From contig PEFW01000006.1 of the NCBI GenBank assembly GCA_002890675.1, positions 16,617 through 80,616 on the forward strand: a stretch of 64,000 bases of DNA, in the 5' to 3' direction. Made by a program: the position numbers and the translations under genes. This DNA is from Candidatus Methylaffinis lahnbergensis. GTDB lineage: Bacteria > Pseudomonadota > Alphaproteobacteria > Rhizobiales > Beijerinckiaceae. Within the stretch, counting starts at the first letter, position 1. Every line of letters starts with the position of its first letter. Below the pieces are notes generated by a model that did no database searches, was not told the origin of the DNA, and saw nothing but the letters and a program-made list of their open reading frames with translations. Positions 8,419 through 17,034 of the stretch are shown in pieces.

Positions 8419-8859
8419 ATGCCAAGCGGGGGAGCAAGACGGGTGGCGGAACGCGGCGGGCAGCCGGACAAAGATCAACAAGAACAAGACGAAGGGCACG
8501 GCAACGAACGGCGCGAAGAGGAACGCCGCGAGCACGAAAACGAGGGCTTGAGGGCTCGGCTCGACAGATTGTCCAACGCGCTCGACGCGCAAGGCGAGGG
8601 GGATAAGGCTTCGGACGCAGCCAAGACGGGGCGCGACGGCGGCTCTCCTGGAACGATAGGGAACGCGATGGGCCTCGCCTTCCGCGTCCTGAGCGAATTC
8701 GTGGCGGCGGTGATCGTCGGCGGCTTGATCGGTTGGTGGATCGACCGCGTTGCCGGCACCACGCCGGCGTTTCTGGTAACCTTTCTTCTCATGGGAGCGG
8801 CGGCGGGAATCTGGAACGTCTATCGCATCGCCATCAAGACGCCTGGTTCAGAGGGCTGA
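8419..8859 (+). CDS. atpI: ATP synthase protein I (AtpI-like)
   Basis: 146 residues. The N-terminal half is a highly charged Glu/Asp/Arg/Lys region, the C-terminal half holds two membrane helices (about residues 80-105 and 112-132) joined by the GGLIGWWIDRVAGTTP turn typical of AtpI. AtpI helps assemble the c-ring. The ATG at 8419 with GGCGAGGCGG upstream is preferred; the frame stays open 40 codons further up, but that part has no homology signal. First gene of the F0 operon. The charged N-terminal tail is longer than usual. Confidence 0.82.
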   Translation: MPSGGARRVAERGGQPDKDQQEQDEGHGNERREEERREHENEGLRARLDRLSNALDAQGEGDKASDAAKTGRDGGSPGTIGNAMGLAFRVLSEFVAAVIVGGLIGWWIDRVAGTTPAFLVTFLLMGAAAGIWNVYRIAIKTPGSEG

Positions 8860-8957
8860 GTGACACTAGCAAATATTAGGACGCGCAAGAACCTAGAGTT
8901 GTTTTTATGAAACAACTCTACAGGCATGGAAGACAAGACGAGGACGAAGAGCACACC

Positions 8958-9698
8958 ATGGATCCGATCCATCAATTCACCATCAAACCGATCGCCGACC
9001 TGCATCCTTTCGGCATCGATGCCTCTTTCACTAATGCCTCTCTGTTCATGGTGATTGTCGTTCTTTCGGCCGCCGCCTTGATGCTCCTTGGAACAAGTTC
9101 GCGCGCGCTCGTTCCCGGCCGGCTGCAGTCCATGGCGGAGATCGCGTATGAATTCGTCGCCTCCACCGTGCGCATGGCGGGCGGCCATGACGGCATGCGT
9201 TTCTTTCCCTTCGTTTTCACGCTGTTCCTATTCGTGCTGTTTTGCAACGTCATCGGACTCGTTCCCTATACATTCTCGGTGACGAGCCAGATCGCGGTTA
9301 CCGGCGCGCTTGCGCTGCTTGTCATTGGCATCGTCATTGTTTACGGCCTTTTGCAAAACGGCACACGTTTCCTAAAGCTGTTCGTGCCGTCGGGGGTGCC
9401 GTTCGCATTGCTGCCCTTTCTGGTGCCGATCGAAATCATTTCGTTCCTTGCCCGACCGGTCACCCTTTCGGTTCGTCTTTTCGCCAATATGCTCGCCGGG
9501 CATATCACGCTCAAGGTGATGGGCGGTTTCGTCGTGAGCTTGCTTGGCGCCGGCGCCTTCGCGATCGTCGCGCCATTGCCTTTTGCGATGACTATCTTGT
9601 TGGCGGCTTTCGAATTGTTCGTGGCCGTCCTTCAGGCTTATGTCTTCGCTATTCTCACCTGCGTCTATCTCAACGACGCAATTCATCCGGGCCACTGA
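8958..9698 (+). CDS. atpB: F0F1 ATP synthase subunit a
   Basis: 246 residues, beginning MDPIHQF as in other Rhizobiales, with GAGGACGAAGAG just upstream, so the earlier in-frame ATG at 8907 is rejected. Multiple helices; the essential arginine of the proton half-channels lies in [16 protein letters not shown]. The C-terminal helix contains the [20 protein letters not shown] segment. Works with the c-ring to pass protons across the inner membrane. Follows atpI by about 100 bases. Confidence 0.96.
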   Translation: MDPIHQFTIKPIADLHPFGIDASFTNASLFMVIVVLSAAALMLLGTSSRALVPGRLQSMAEIAYEFVASTVRMAGGHDGMRFFPFVFTLFLFVLFCNVIGLVPYTFSVTSQIAVTGALALLVIGIVIVYGLLQNGTRFLKLFVPSGVPFALLPFLVPIEIISFLARPVTLSVRLFANMLAGHITLKVMGGFVVSLLGAGAFAIVAPLPFAMTILLAAFELFVAVLQAYVFAILTCVYLNDAIHPGH

Positions 9699-9753
9699 AT
9701 AAATATTTGAACAACAGATCGGTCGCCCTCTCATCAAAGTCACGGAGTGTAAA

Positions 9754-9984
9754 ATGGATCCCGCAGCAGGAAGGTTTATAGGTGCAGGTCTCGCCGCGAT
9801 CGGCACGGGCGCCGCCGCGATCGGCGTCGGTATAATATTCGGTCAATTCCTTTTGGGCGCCTTGCGCAATCCCACCGCTTCCGATGCTCAATTCGGACGC
9901 GTTTTCATCGGCGTTGCGCTTGCCGAAGGCTTGGGCATTTTCGCTCTTCTCATAGCGATTCTTTTGCTCTTCGTGGTCAAGTAG
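9754..9984 (+). CDS. atpE: F0F1 ATP synthase subunit c
   Basis: 76 residues forming the two-helix hairpin of the proteolipid: a glycine-rich first helix ([21 protein letters not shown]), the polar loop RNPTA, and a second helix with the proton-binding glutamate in [12 protein letters not shown]. Full length. Sits between the a and b' genes, with a strong hairpin just downstream that may raise its expression relative to its neighbours. Confidence 0.97.
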   Translation: MDPAAGRFIGAGLAAIGTGAAAIGVGIIFGQFLLGALRNPTASDAQFGRVFIGVALAEGLGIFALLIAILLLFVVK

Positions 9985-9995
9985 AAAGTCGTCCC

Positions 9996-10025
9996 ACTGC
10001 GCCCAGAAAGCCATCTGGGCGCAGT
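9996..10025 (+). promoter_or_regulatory. Strong intercistronic hairpin after atpE
   Basis: ACTGCGCCCAGA and TCTGGGCGCAGT form a perfect 12-base-pair stem around a 6-base loop, 12 bases after the atpE stop and about 30 bases before the next gene. No T-run follows, so it looks like an mRNA stabiliser or partial attenuator rather than a full terminator. The excess of subunit c in the complex gives a reason for such an element. Confidence 0.75.
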
Positions 10026-10052
10026 GTTGCCGCCGCTATTTATTCACCCAAG

Positions 10053-10616
10053 ATGGTACTTATGGCCAGCAACGCACAAGAAGACCACACTGCGAGCACT
10101 GGGATGCCAGGTAGCGGCCATGGCGAGACCGCTTTCCCGCCGTTCGACCCGGTCAATTTCACGCCGATGCTGATCTGGCTCTCCTTGAGCTTTGGGTTGC
10201 TCTACCTTTTGATGTCGAAAATCGCCTTGCCGCGGGTGGAGAGCATTCTCCACACCCGCGCCAACAAGATCACCAACGACATCGCCGAGGCGAATGCTTT
10301 CCGTGCGCGATCGGAAGAGGCCGCCGCGGCGCATGATAGGGCAATCGCCGGCGCGAAAGCCAAGGCGCTGGCGCTCGCCCAGGAAACCCAGGCAAGACTG
10401 AATGCAGAAACCGAGGCAAACCGACTCGCGCTAGAAGCCGAACTCAACGCGAGGCTCGCGGCTTCGGAGACGCAAATTCTTGCAATGAAGGCCAAGGCCA
10501 TGGGAAACGTCGAGGCGATCGCCAGCAAGGCGGCGGCGGCGATCGTCTTGCGCATCACCGGCAAACCCGCCGGCCAAGAGGCCATTGCAACGGCAATCGC
10601 CACGATCAAAGCATGA
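10053..10616 (+). CDS. atpF2: F0F1 ATP synthase subunit b'
   Basis: 187 residues: short polar N-terminus, a single membrane helix (MLIWLSLSFGLLYLLMSKIALP), then a long Ala/Glu/Lys-rich coiled coil ending in VLRITGK. This is the b' stator subunit that pairs with b in alphaproteobacteria. Two ATGs (10053 and 10062) are possible; neither has a clear ribosome site. The two stator genes in a row, after c, are the usual alphaproteobacterial F0 order. Confidence 0.92.
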   Translation: MVLMASNAQEDHTASTGMPGSGHGETAFPPFDPVNFTPMLIWLSLSFGLLYLLMSKIALPRVESILHTRANKITNDIAEANAFRARSEEAAAAHDRAIAGAKAKALALAQETQARLNAETEANRLALEAELNARLAASETQILAMKAKAMGNVEAIASKAAAAIVLRITGKPAGQEAIATAIATIKA

Positions 10617-10631
10617 TGCTGGAGAGTTTCG

Positions 10632-11114
10632 ATGTTCGATGCGGAGTTCGTCGTTGCAATCGGCTTTGTGATTTTCGTGGGCCTGATGTTTTATCTCGGG
10701 ATGCACAGGAAGATCGGTTCCGCGCTGGACAATCGGGCGGCAAGAATTGAGGCCGAACTCGCGGAGGCCGCAAGACTACGGGCGGAAGCGCAAGCCCTTC
10801 TCGCGTCTTTCGAACAGCGGCGCACTGAGGCGGAAGCCGAGGCCGAGGCCGTCGTCGCGCAAGCCCACGCGGAAGCCGAACGTATCGCCAACGAGGCGCG
10901 GGCGCGTTTGACCGAATTTCTTCACCGCCGGACCAAACAGGCCGAGGAAAAAATCAGCGTGGCGGAAACCCAAGCGGCGGCCGAGGTGCGCGCCGCGGCC
11001 GCCGACGCCGCGACGAAAGCCGCGGAAATAGTGCTGAGAGGCGAGGCGCAAGGCGCGTTTGGCGCCGAACTCATAACCAAGAGCATCGCTGATTTGAAAA
11101 CCGTGTTCCAGTAG
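10632..11114 (+). CDS. atpF: F0F1 ATP synthase subunit b
   Basis: 160 residues: N-terminal helix (EFVVAIGFVIFVGLMFYLGM) followed by a continuous Ala/Glu/Arg coiled coil. Peripheral stalk of the ATP synthase. GGAGAG sits nine bases before the ATG, and only 15 bases separate it from the b' stop. Last gene of the F0 operon; the F1 genes are not in the window, as is normal for this group. Convergent with rpsD. Confidence 0.94.
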   Translation: MFDAEFVVAIGFVIFVGLMFYLGMHRKIGSALDNRAARIEAELAEAARLRAEAQALLASFEQRRTEAEAEAEAVVAQAHAEAERIANEARARLTEFLHRRTKQAEEKISVAETQAAAEVRAAAADAATKAAEIVLRGEAQGAFGAELITKSIADLKTVFQ

Positions 11115-11180
11115 CGCGGGGTTCCGGTAGCGTCAATCACGCGTGCTCAGATCGTTGCGCCCAATTTTACTCTGCCGGTT

Positions 11181-11798
11181 TTACCGCGAATAGAACTCGA
11201 TGACGAGATTGGGTTCCATCATCACCGGGTAAGGCACTTCCGAAGGCAAGGGAATCCGGGTGAGTTTCGCCGTCATCTTGGTGTGATCGACCTCGAAATA
11301 ATCCGGCACTTCGCGTTCGGCGAGCTGCTTTGCCTCCAAAACGAGGATGATCTGGCGCGAACGCTCCTTGAGCTCGATCCTATCGCCAACCTTCACCTGG
11401 TGCGACGCTATATTTACCCGGCGGCCATTGACCTTGACATGGCCGTGATTGACGAATTGGCGCGCGGCAAAAACGGTGGACACGAATTTGGCGCGATAGA
11501 TCACGGCGTCGAGCCGGCGCTCCAAAAGCCCGATCAGATTGTCGCCGCTATCGCCCTTCATGCGGATCGCTTCGGCGTAGTAGCCGCGGAACTGCTTTTC
11601 CGAAATATTGCCGTAATAGCCTTTGAGCTTCTGCTTGGCCTTAAGCTGGGTGCCGAAATCGGATAGCTTGCCCTTGCGGCGCTGCCCGTGCTGGCCCGGC
11701 CCATATTCGCGCCGGTTGAAGGGGCTTTTCGGACGGCCCCAAATATTCTGGCCCATCCGGCGGTCGATTTTGTATTTGGCTTCGCCGCGCTTCGTCAT
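11181..11798 (-). CDS. rpsD: 30S ribosomal protein S4
   Basis: 205 residues, full length. The start [20 protein letters not shown] is conserved, GAGGA lies 8 bases upstream, and the frame open further upstream is non-coding. The S4 RNA-binding fold is seen in [21 protein letters not shown] and [21 protein letters not shown]. It nucleates 30S assembly on 16S rRNA and can act as a translational repressor in many bacteria. Alphaproteobacterial S4 proteins of this type lack the zinc-binding cysteines, as here. Confidence 0.98.
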   Translation of the reverse strand: MTKRGEAKYKIDRRMGQNIWGRPKSPFNRREYGPGQHGQRRKGKLSDFGTQLKAKQKLKGYYGNISEKQFRGYYAEAIRMKGDSGDNLIGLLERRLDAVIYRAKFVSTVFAARQFVNHGHVKVNGRRVNIASHQVKVGDRIELKERSRQIILVLEAKQLAEREVPDYFEVDHTKMTAKLTRIPLPSEVPYPVMMEPNLVIEFYSR

Positions 11799-12265
11799 CG
11801 CGTGTCCTCGTAAAGCGGTGCGCCGGAAAAAGGACACGGGCCCGCGCCGGAGCGCGTGGCTTTGAACCGCGTCCTCCCGCCAGCCAGGGGGAAGAACGCG
11901 CCCTCCTCTGCGAGGCCCGGAAGGGCCAAGCCGACAGGCCCCACGCTTCACATCGATGGATGTGCAGGCGGCGCCGCGGGTGCGTTTACGGCCGGTCGAG
12001 TCCGCCGCAAAGTCTCGAAGCGGCAAACAGCGCCACGGGACGCCGTCGAATTAGGAGTTTTTACCGAGCGGGTCAAGATCGTGTCGAAGTCATACGGCCT
12101 TACCCCGCTTGCGCGGAAAGCTTTCGGCTTCCTCCTCGCGCTCGGAATAGCGGCTCCTGAGGTAATCGGACAGTCGATCCGCAAAACGTTGCCGATCCAG
12201 AAGGAGCAAAAAACCGCCATCGAATGGGGCTTTATCGTTCAAATGTCTGTTAGGCCTTCGCGACC
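11799..12265. other. Intergenic region upstream of rpsD
   Basis: About 465 bases between arsC and rpsD, both on the minus strand. Frames of up to 90 residues are open on both strands, but they are Arg/Ala/Pro-rich shadows without a domain. The rpsD promoter and leader must be here. No other signal seen. Confidence 0.5.
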
Positions 12266-12691
12266 TCAAGCGCTTGCGACAAGGCGGCCATGCCGATCGA
12301 CGACGCGTTCGCCATCTTCCTTAAAAAATTCGCCTTGCTGCGGCGGCAACAAGTCGATCACGAGTTCCGATGGTCGGCAGAGTCTTACTCCCTTCGGCGT
12401 CACCACGATCGGCCGGTTGAGGAGAATGGGATGCGCCTCGATCGCGTCGAGCAGGGCGTCCTCGGCGAGGTTGTTGCCGTCAAGCCCCAATTCGCGAAAA
12501 ACCGGTTCCTTGTCGCGCAACAGTGCACGCAGCGGCACGCCCGCGCGGGCCGCGAGCTGAAGTATCAAAGCCCGCGCCGGAGGTGTTTTCAGATATTCGA
12601 TGACATGCGGCTCGATGCCCGCGTTGCGGATAAGGCCGAGTGTATTGCGCGACGTGCCGCAACGGGGATTATGGTAGATGATGACATCCAT
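12266..12691 (-). CDS. arsC: Arsenate reductase, glutaredoxin-coupled ArsC family
   Basis: 141 residues from ATG 12691, matching the usual length; a longer start at 12754 has no support. The catalytic cysteine is in YHNPRCGTSRNTL, and the arsenate-binding arginines are in ALLRDKEP, LLNRPIVV and RLCRPSEL. It reduces arsenate to arsenite with glutathione and glutaredoxin in the cytoplasm. No arsenite pump or ArsR regulator is next to it, so it may be a stand-alone ArsC or Spx-like protein, as is common in this group. Confidence 0.9.
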   Translation of the reverse strand: MDVIIYHNPRCGTSRNTLGLIRNAGIEPHVIEYLKTPPARALILQLAARAGVPLRALLRDKEPVFRELGLDGNNLAEDALLDAIEAHPILLNRPIVVTPKGVRLCRPSELVIDLLPPQQGEFFKEDGERVVDRHGRLVASA

Positions 12692-12804
12692 CGGTGTCAC
12701 GCTAAATGCGGACAGCGGCTCGCCCTCGATCTCGATAGCGTTCGCGCTGTCCATGGGCCGATAGTGGACAAAAACGCGACATACGCAAGGGAAAATCGCG
12801 GCGC

Positions 12805-13800
12805 CTATTTCCCGGTGACGAGCAGAATCTTGCCGAGGTGCGAGGATGATTCCATCATCTCATGCGCCTGACGCGCTTGTTCGAGCGGGAAAGTGGCAAA
12901 GATCAGCGGCTTCACCAAGCCCTTGGCCAAGAGCGGCCAGATTTTTTCGCGAAGCGCGGCGGCGACCTCGGCTTTCTGTTGCACGCTGCGCGCCCGCAAG
13001 GTGGAGCCGGTCAGGGTCAGGCGGCGCAGCATTATTGGACGCAAATCGAAATTCTCGACCATCGCCGATTGCAAGAAGCCGATCTGAACAATACGGCCTT
13101 CCGCCGCCATCACGGACATATTCCGTTGCAGATAAGTCCCGCCGACCATGTCGAGCACGACATCGACGCCATGCTTGCCGGCGATCTTCCTCACCTCCTC
13201 GGCAAAATCCTGGGTTTTGTAGTCGATCGCGAAATCGGCGCCGAGCGTTTTGCAAAAGGCGCATTTCGTGCTTGAGCCGGCGGTCGCGATAACTCGTGCG
13301 CCAAAATGCTTGGCCAACTGGATCGCGGTCGAACCGATGCCGCTCGATCCGCCATGCACGAGGAATGTCTCGCCAGCCCCTAACCTACCGCGCGACAAAA
13401 CGTTGTCGAACACGGTGAAATAATTCTCCGGCAGGCCGGCCGCCGCGACAACGCCCAAAGACTTCGGTACCGGCAGGCAGAGCGGCGCATGGGCAAGCGC
13501 GTATTCAGCATAGCCGCCGGAGCCGACAAGAGCGCAAACGTCGTCGCCTTCGGCCGGCGCGCTAACGCCTTCCCCACGCGCGACCACCCGGCCCGCGATT
13601 TCGAGGCCCGGAATGGCGCTCTCGCCCGAAGGCGGCGGATAGACGCCTTCGCGTTGCAAGCAATCGGGACGATTGACGCCCGAAGCAGTGACTTCGATCA
13701 AAACCTGTCCGGGCCCCGGTTGCGGCACCGGCGCCTCGCCGATCCGGATTATGTCCGGGCCGCCATGGCCCTCGAAATAAACCTGCCGCATCGTCAGCAT
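12805..13800 (-). CDS. NAD(P)H quinone oxidoreductase, zeta-crystallin/PIG3 type
   Basis: 331 residues of the zinc-free medium-chain dehydrogenase family. The GroES-like N-terminal half has PGPGQVLIEVTASGVNRPDCLQ; the nucleotide-binding half has LVHGGSSGIGSTAIQLAKHF and a NADPH-type follow-on (ATAGSSTK). It would reduce quinones with NADPH in the cytoplasm. GGCGGAAA supports the ATG at 13800. Upstream of arsC on the same strand with a roughly 110-base gap, so probably separate. Confidence 0.9.
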   Translation of the reverse strand: MLTMRQVYFEGHGGPDIIRIGEAPVPQPGPGQVLIEVTASGVNRPDCLQREGVYPPPSGESAIPGLEIAGRVVARGEGVSAPAEGDDVCALVGSGGYAEYALAHAPLCLPVPKSLGVVAAAGLPENYFTVFDNVLSRGRLGAGETFLVHGGSSGIGSTAIQLAKHFGARVIATAGSSTKCAFCKTLGADFAIDYKTQDFAEEVRKIAGKHGVDVVLDMVGGTYLQRNMSVMAAEGRIVQIGFLQSAMVENFDLRPIMLRRLTLTGSTLRARSVQQKAEVAAALREKIWPLLAKGLVKPLIFATFPLEQARQAHEMMESSSHLGKILLVTGK

Positions 13801-13846
13801 GGTATTTTCCGCCTTGCGCGTTCACGACAAGAGGAAACGCGCCCCG

Positions 13847-14596
13847 TCATGGCGGTTTTATGAAGAAATAGACGGTCAGCACAAGGCCCACCGCGACGAC
13901 GAAGCTTTTGACCATTTGCTCCGGCACCCGCCGCGCCGCGTACAATCCGGCGTAGCCTCCCGCAATCGCGCCAACCGCCACGACGATCGTCCATTGCCAA
14001 TGGACGAGACCGGCAATGATGAATGTGACAACCGCCGCCACGTTCATCAGCACCGAGAGCAGAATTTTCAGGCTGTTCATCAGCCAAATGTCGCGCAGCC
14101 CATAAAGGGTGAGCGCGGCGAGCATGAGAATGCCAACGCCGCCGCCGAAATAGCCGCCGTAGATGGCGACCAATCCCTGCGCGGCGAAAATACCGGTCCG
14201 GTTCAATTTGAATTCTTTAGTGCCGGGCCGCAAAAAACTTCCAGCCGCGAAAATTGCTGTCGCGAACAAAATGAGCCAGGGCACGATGCGGCTGAAGACA
14301 GTTTGGGGCGTGACGAGAAGCAAGAGGCCGCCGATGAGCCCGCCGGCAAGGCTTATCGTTGCTAGGACAGGTACATTCACGCGCTTGTCGGCCGAGGCCG
14401 CCGCGAGACCCCTGCGCGCGGCGTAACCGGTCGCGATCTGGGCTGGGGACAGCCCGACGGTGCTCGACGCGTTGGCGTCGATTGGCGGTAATCCGGCGGC
14501 GATCAGCGCTGGGAAGGTGAGAAACGAGCCCCCTCCGGCAACAGCATTGATGAAGCCTGCCGTGAAAGCCGCGAGCGCAACGAGTACAAAAATCAT
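13847..14596 (-). CDS. TauE/SafE (TSUP) family membrane permease
   Basis: 249 residues with seven or eight helices and the paired signature stretches GFINAVAGGGSFLTFPALIAAG near the start and YGGYFGGGVGILMLAAL in the middle, which define the TSUP family of sulfite/organosulfonate exporters. GAGAAGG upstream supports ATG 14596. Substrate cannot be read; no sulfonate genes adjoin it. Confidence 0.88.
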   Translation of the reverse strand: MIFVLVALAAFTAGFINAVAGGGSFLTFPALIAAGLPPIDANASSTVGLSPAQIATGYAARRGLAAASADKRVNVPVLATISLAGGLIGGLLLLVTPQTVFSRIVPWLILFATAIFAAGSFLRPGTKEFKLNRTGIFAAQGLVAIYGGYFGGGVGILMLAALTLYGLRDIWLMNSLKILLSVLMNVAAVVTFIIAGLVHWQWTIVVAVGAIAGGYAGLYAARRVPEQMVKSFVVAVGLVLTVYFFIKPP

Positions 14597-14648
14597 CGCC
14601 TTCTCAATGCCTGCGACCAAACGCCGCAGCTCAGTCAACGTGGCCGAA

Positions 14649-14686
14649 GACTGTATAAAATAGCTCAGACTGTATAAAATAGCTCA
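14649..14686. repeat. Perfect tandem duplication, two 19-base units
   Basis: GACTGTATAAAATAGCTCA occurs twice head to tail. It is framed by short copies of GTGGCCGAA (near 14641 and 14694, with another near 14970). It lies just upstream of the TauE-like gene, so it could touch its promoter; the TATAAAAT core is AT-rich compared with the surroundings. Confidence 0.85.
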
Positions 14687-14754
14687 GTCACCGTGGCCGA
14701 AATGTGTTTTATCTTCAATCTTCATTTGTTAACACGTGGCCAAACCAAGGATGG

Positions 14755-14935
14755 GGGAAATCCGTGATATGTCCCATTCCCAGTCGCTGCGCGGCTTTAG
14801 CGCGAAAATGCCTGCCGACTTCGTAATAATCATCGCGTTTCGATTTCCGAATTGAACCTTTCCTCCCTTGCCGGCGCCGCCCATGACTTCGATTGCAGCA
14901 ACTGACCCGATTTTTGTAAACGTCATCGTTTTCCC
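14755..14935 (+). repeat. Duplicated leader and start region of the downstream aminotransferase gene (upstream copy)
   Basis: This block matches 15083-15243, which contains the true leader and first 14 codons of the aminotransferase. Shared parts include ATCATCGCGTTTCGATTTC, CTGAACCTTTCCTCC-like text, and an ATG opening MTSIA-TD--FVN in both. After FVN the upstream copy diverges and codes for nothing recognisable. It is a partial duplication, about 80% alike by eye, so it is not recent. Confidence 0.75.
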
Positions 14936-15082
14936 GATGCCAGCGGCTAAACGCCACGGCTTGGCATATGTGGCCGAAAAAGCATCACCCGGGAGAAAAG
15001 TGTTATTTATTAGGCGAAAATATGTTTCGTTGGGCGAAAATATGGTTAGGTTAATTGCTTCCGCGCGGCTCAACCGACGGCG
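14936..15082. other. Non-coding spacer between the duplicated leaders
   Basis: About 150 bases with short AT-rich repeats (GGCGAAAATATG occurs twice near 15013-15041). Together with the flanking copies, the whole 14597-15200 gap has no convincing gene; frames on both strands (for example 14729-15103 minus) have no family resemblance. Confidence 0.5.
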
Positions 15083-15200
15083 CGGCACATCCGTTATGTC
15101 CACCTTTCCCGTCCACTGCGCGGTTCGTGCGCGGAAATGGCTGCCTTCGTCCTAAAAATCATCGCGTTTCGATTTCCGAACTGAACCTTTCCTCCCGCCC

Positions 15201-16541
15201 ATGACTTCAATTGCAGGGACTGACTCGATGTTTGTAAACGATCTTGACGCCTATTGGATGCCGTTTACCGCCAACCGTGCTTTCAAGAAGAGCCCGCGGC
15301 TTCTCGCCTATGCCAAAAACATGCATTATTTCAGCGCAGAGGGCCGCGCCATCATCGACGGCAGCGCCGGTCTTTGGTGCGCCAACGCCGGACATTGCCG
15401 CGCTTCTATCGTCGAGGCCATAGGAGCGCAAGCAGGCGAACTCCTTTTTCCGCCGCCGTTTCAGTTCGGGCATCCGAAAGCGTTTGCCCTGGCGAGCCGG
15501 ATCGCGGCGCTGGCGCCAGGCGATTTGGACCACGTGTTCTTTACCAATTCCGGGTCGGAAGCGGTGGATACCGCGCTAAAAATCGCCATCGCTTATCACA
15601 ACCTCCGTGGCGAAGGCACCCGCCAGAGGCTGGTCGGGCGCGAGCGCGGCTTTCATGGCTCGGGCTTCGGCGGCACGGCGGTCGGCGGCATCGGCGCGAA
15701 CCGCAAACTCTTCGGTTGTCTTCTCGCCGGCGTCGATCATCTTCCTTCGACCTATGATCGCGCCAAGCAGGCCTTCACGAAGGGCGAGCCGGAATGGGGA
15801 GCGCATCGCGCCGACGAACTTGAAAGAATCGTCGGCGTACACGATGCCTCGACGATTGCCGCGGTCATCGTCGAGCCCATGGCCGGCTCGACTGGCGTTC
15901 TGCCGCCCCCCGACGGCTATCTGAAACGGCTAAGATCGATCTGCGACAAATATGACATTCTGCTGATTTTCGACGAAGTCACCTGCGGCTTCGGGCGTCT
16001 CGGCCATGCCTTCGCGGCCGAGCGCTATGGCGTACTTCCGGACATGATCACCTTCGCCAAGGGAGTAACTTCGGGCACGGTGCCACTAGGCGGCGTAATC
16101 GTCCGCCAGCCGATTTACGAAACCTTCATGGACGGCCCGGAGCACGCGGTCGAACTTTTGCATGGCTATACCTGTTCTGGCCACCCTTTGGCTTGTGCCG
16201 CCGGTCTCGCCGCGCTCGACCTCTACGAAGAAGAAGATCTTTTCGCGCGGGCGCTGCAACTCGAACCCTTTTTCGCCGATGCCGTGCATGGCTTGAAGGG
16301 GCTACCCAATGTCCTCGATATCCGCAACGCCGGGCTGAGCGCTGCAATTGATCTCCGGGCCAAGCCAGGCGCCCCTGGGAAGCGAGGGTACGACGCGATG
16401 GATCGCGCTTTCCACAATTTCGATCTTCTCCTGCGCAGCTCCGGCGACACGCTTATTTTGACGCCGCCGCTGATCGTCAGCGAGGCGCAGATCGACGAGA
16501 TCGTTGAAAAAACCGCGCGGGCGATCACGGCGGTGGCCTGA
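15201..16541 (+). CDS. Class III omega-amino acid:pyruvate aminotransferase
   Basis: 446 residues, PLP-dependent fold type I. The substrate-entry motif YWMPFTANRAF, the phosphate-binding FTNSGSEAVDTALK, the aspartate in LLIFDEVTCGFGR, and the PLP lysine in TFAKGVTSG are all present, as in beta-alanine:pyruvate transaminases. It would move the amino group of an omega-amino acid or amine to pyruvate. The ATG at 15201 is supported by conservation of the family start; an imperfect copy of this start lies 330 bases upstream. Stands alone, next to Tad genes on the other strand. Confidence 0.92.
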   Translation: MTSIAGTDSMFVNDLDAYWMPFTANRAFKKSPRLLAYAKNMHYFSAEGRAIIDGSAGLWCANAGHCRASIVEAIGAQAGELLFPPPFQFGHPKAFALASRIAALAPGDLDHVFFTNSGSEAVDTALKIAIAYHNLRGEGTRQRLVGRERGFHGSGFGGTAVGGIGANRKLFGCLLAGVDHLPSTYDRAKQAFTKGEPEWGAHRADELERIVGVHDASTIAAVIVEPMAGSTGVLPPPDGYLKRLRSICDKYDILLIFDEVTCGFGRLGHAFAAERYGVLPDMITFAKGVTSGTVPLGGVIVRQPIYETFMDGPEHAVELLHGYTCSGHPLACAAGLAALDLYEEEDLFARALQLEPFFADAVHGLKGLPNVLDIRNAGLSAAIDLRAKPGAPGKRGYDAMDRAFHNFDLLLRSSGDTLILTPPLIVSEAQIDEIVEKTARAITAVA

Positions 16542-16662
16542 AGCATGGCCGCGGGCCCGCGGGCAGGCAAGGCTATCGTGGCCGCCGCGCGACATCAAGC
16601 GGTCGCGCGAACATCGGCGGATCGGGAATGTAGAAAACCGCGACCGTGATCTCGCGATTGGC

Positions 16663-17031
16663 TTAAGGAAAGCACGCCGTCGCGCTCAAGGGTACAGTCC
16701 ATTTTGCCATGCCCGCGTTGAGCGCGAGACTGAGCGTTCCAATGACTTGATGCCCGCAAGATGGCGTGGAAGCCGTGAACGTTGGACTGCTCACGCCGGA
16801 ATAGAGACTTTGGGCATAGCTCTGCGCCGCCGCGGCGCTGCTGGCATTTACCGAATAGGAACGCGCCGCCCCTTCCACCGCATAATGCATGCTCGCCGCC
16901 GAAAAGACCACGATGCTGGCGTACATGATACCGACCAGAAGCATAAGGAAGGGCGGCCCCACCAAGGCAAATTCCACCGCCGTCTCCCCGTTAACGCATG
17001 AAACTAACCCCGGTCTCCGCATGGCAATCAT
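16663..17031 (-). CDS. TadE-like pseudopilin
   Basis: 122 residues. Basic start, then ETAVEFALVGPPFLMLLVGIMYASIVVF, the Glu-plus-hydrophobic helix of TadE/TadG proteins, with the glutamate at the expected place. These are processed by a prepilin peptidase and support Flp/Tad pilus assembly. Two cysteines near the C-terminus could form a disulfide. The start lies three bases after the stop of the preceding Tad-like gene, so translation is probably coupled. No tadABC or prepilin peptidase is in the window. Confidence 0.85.
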   Translation of the reverse strand: MIAMRRPGLVSCVNGETAVEFALVGPPFLMLLVGIMYASIVVFSAASMHYAVEGAARSYSVNASSAAAAQSYAQSLYSGVSSPTFTASTPSCGHQVIGTLSLALNAGMAKWTVPLSATACFP

Positions 17032-17034
17032 GGC

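Noticed and set aside
14729..15103. 124-residue minus-strand frame in the repeat zone
   Set aside because: Antisense to the duplicated leader; no family, no ribosome site.
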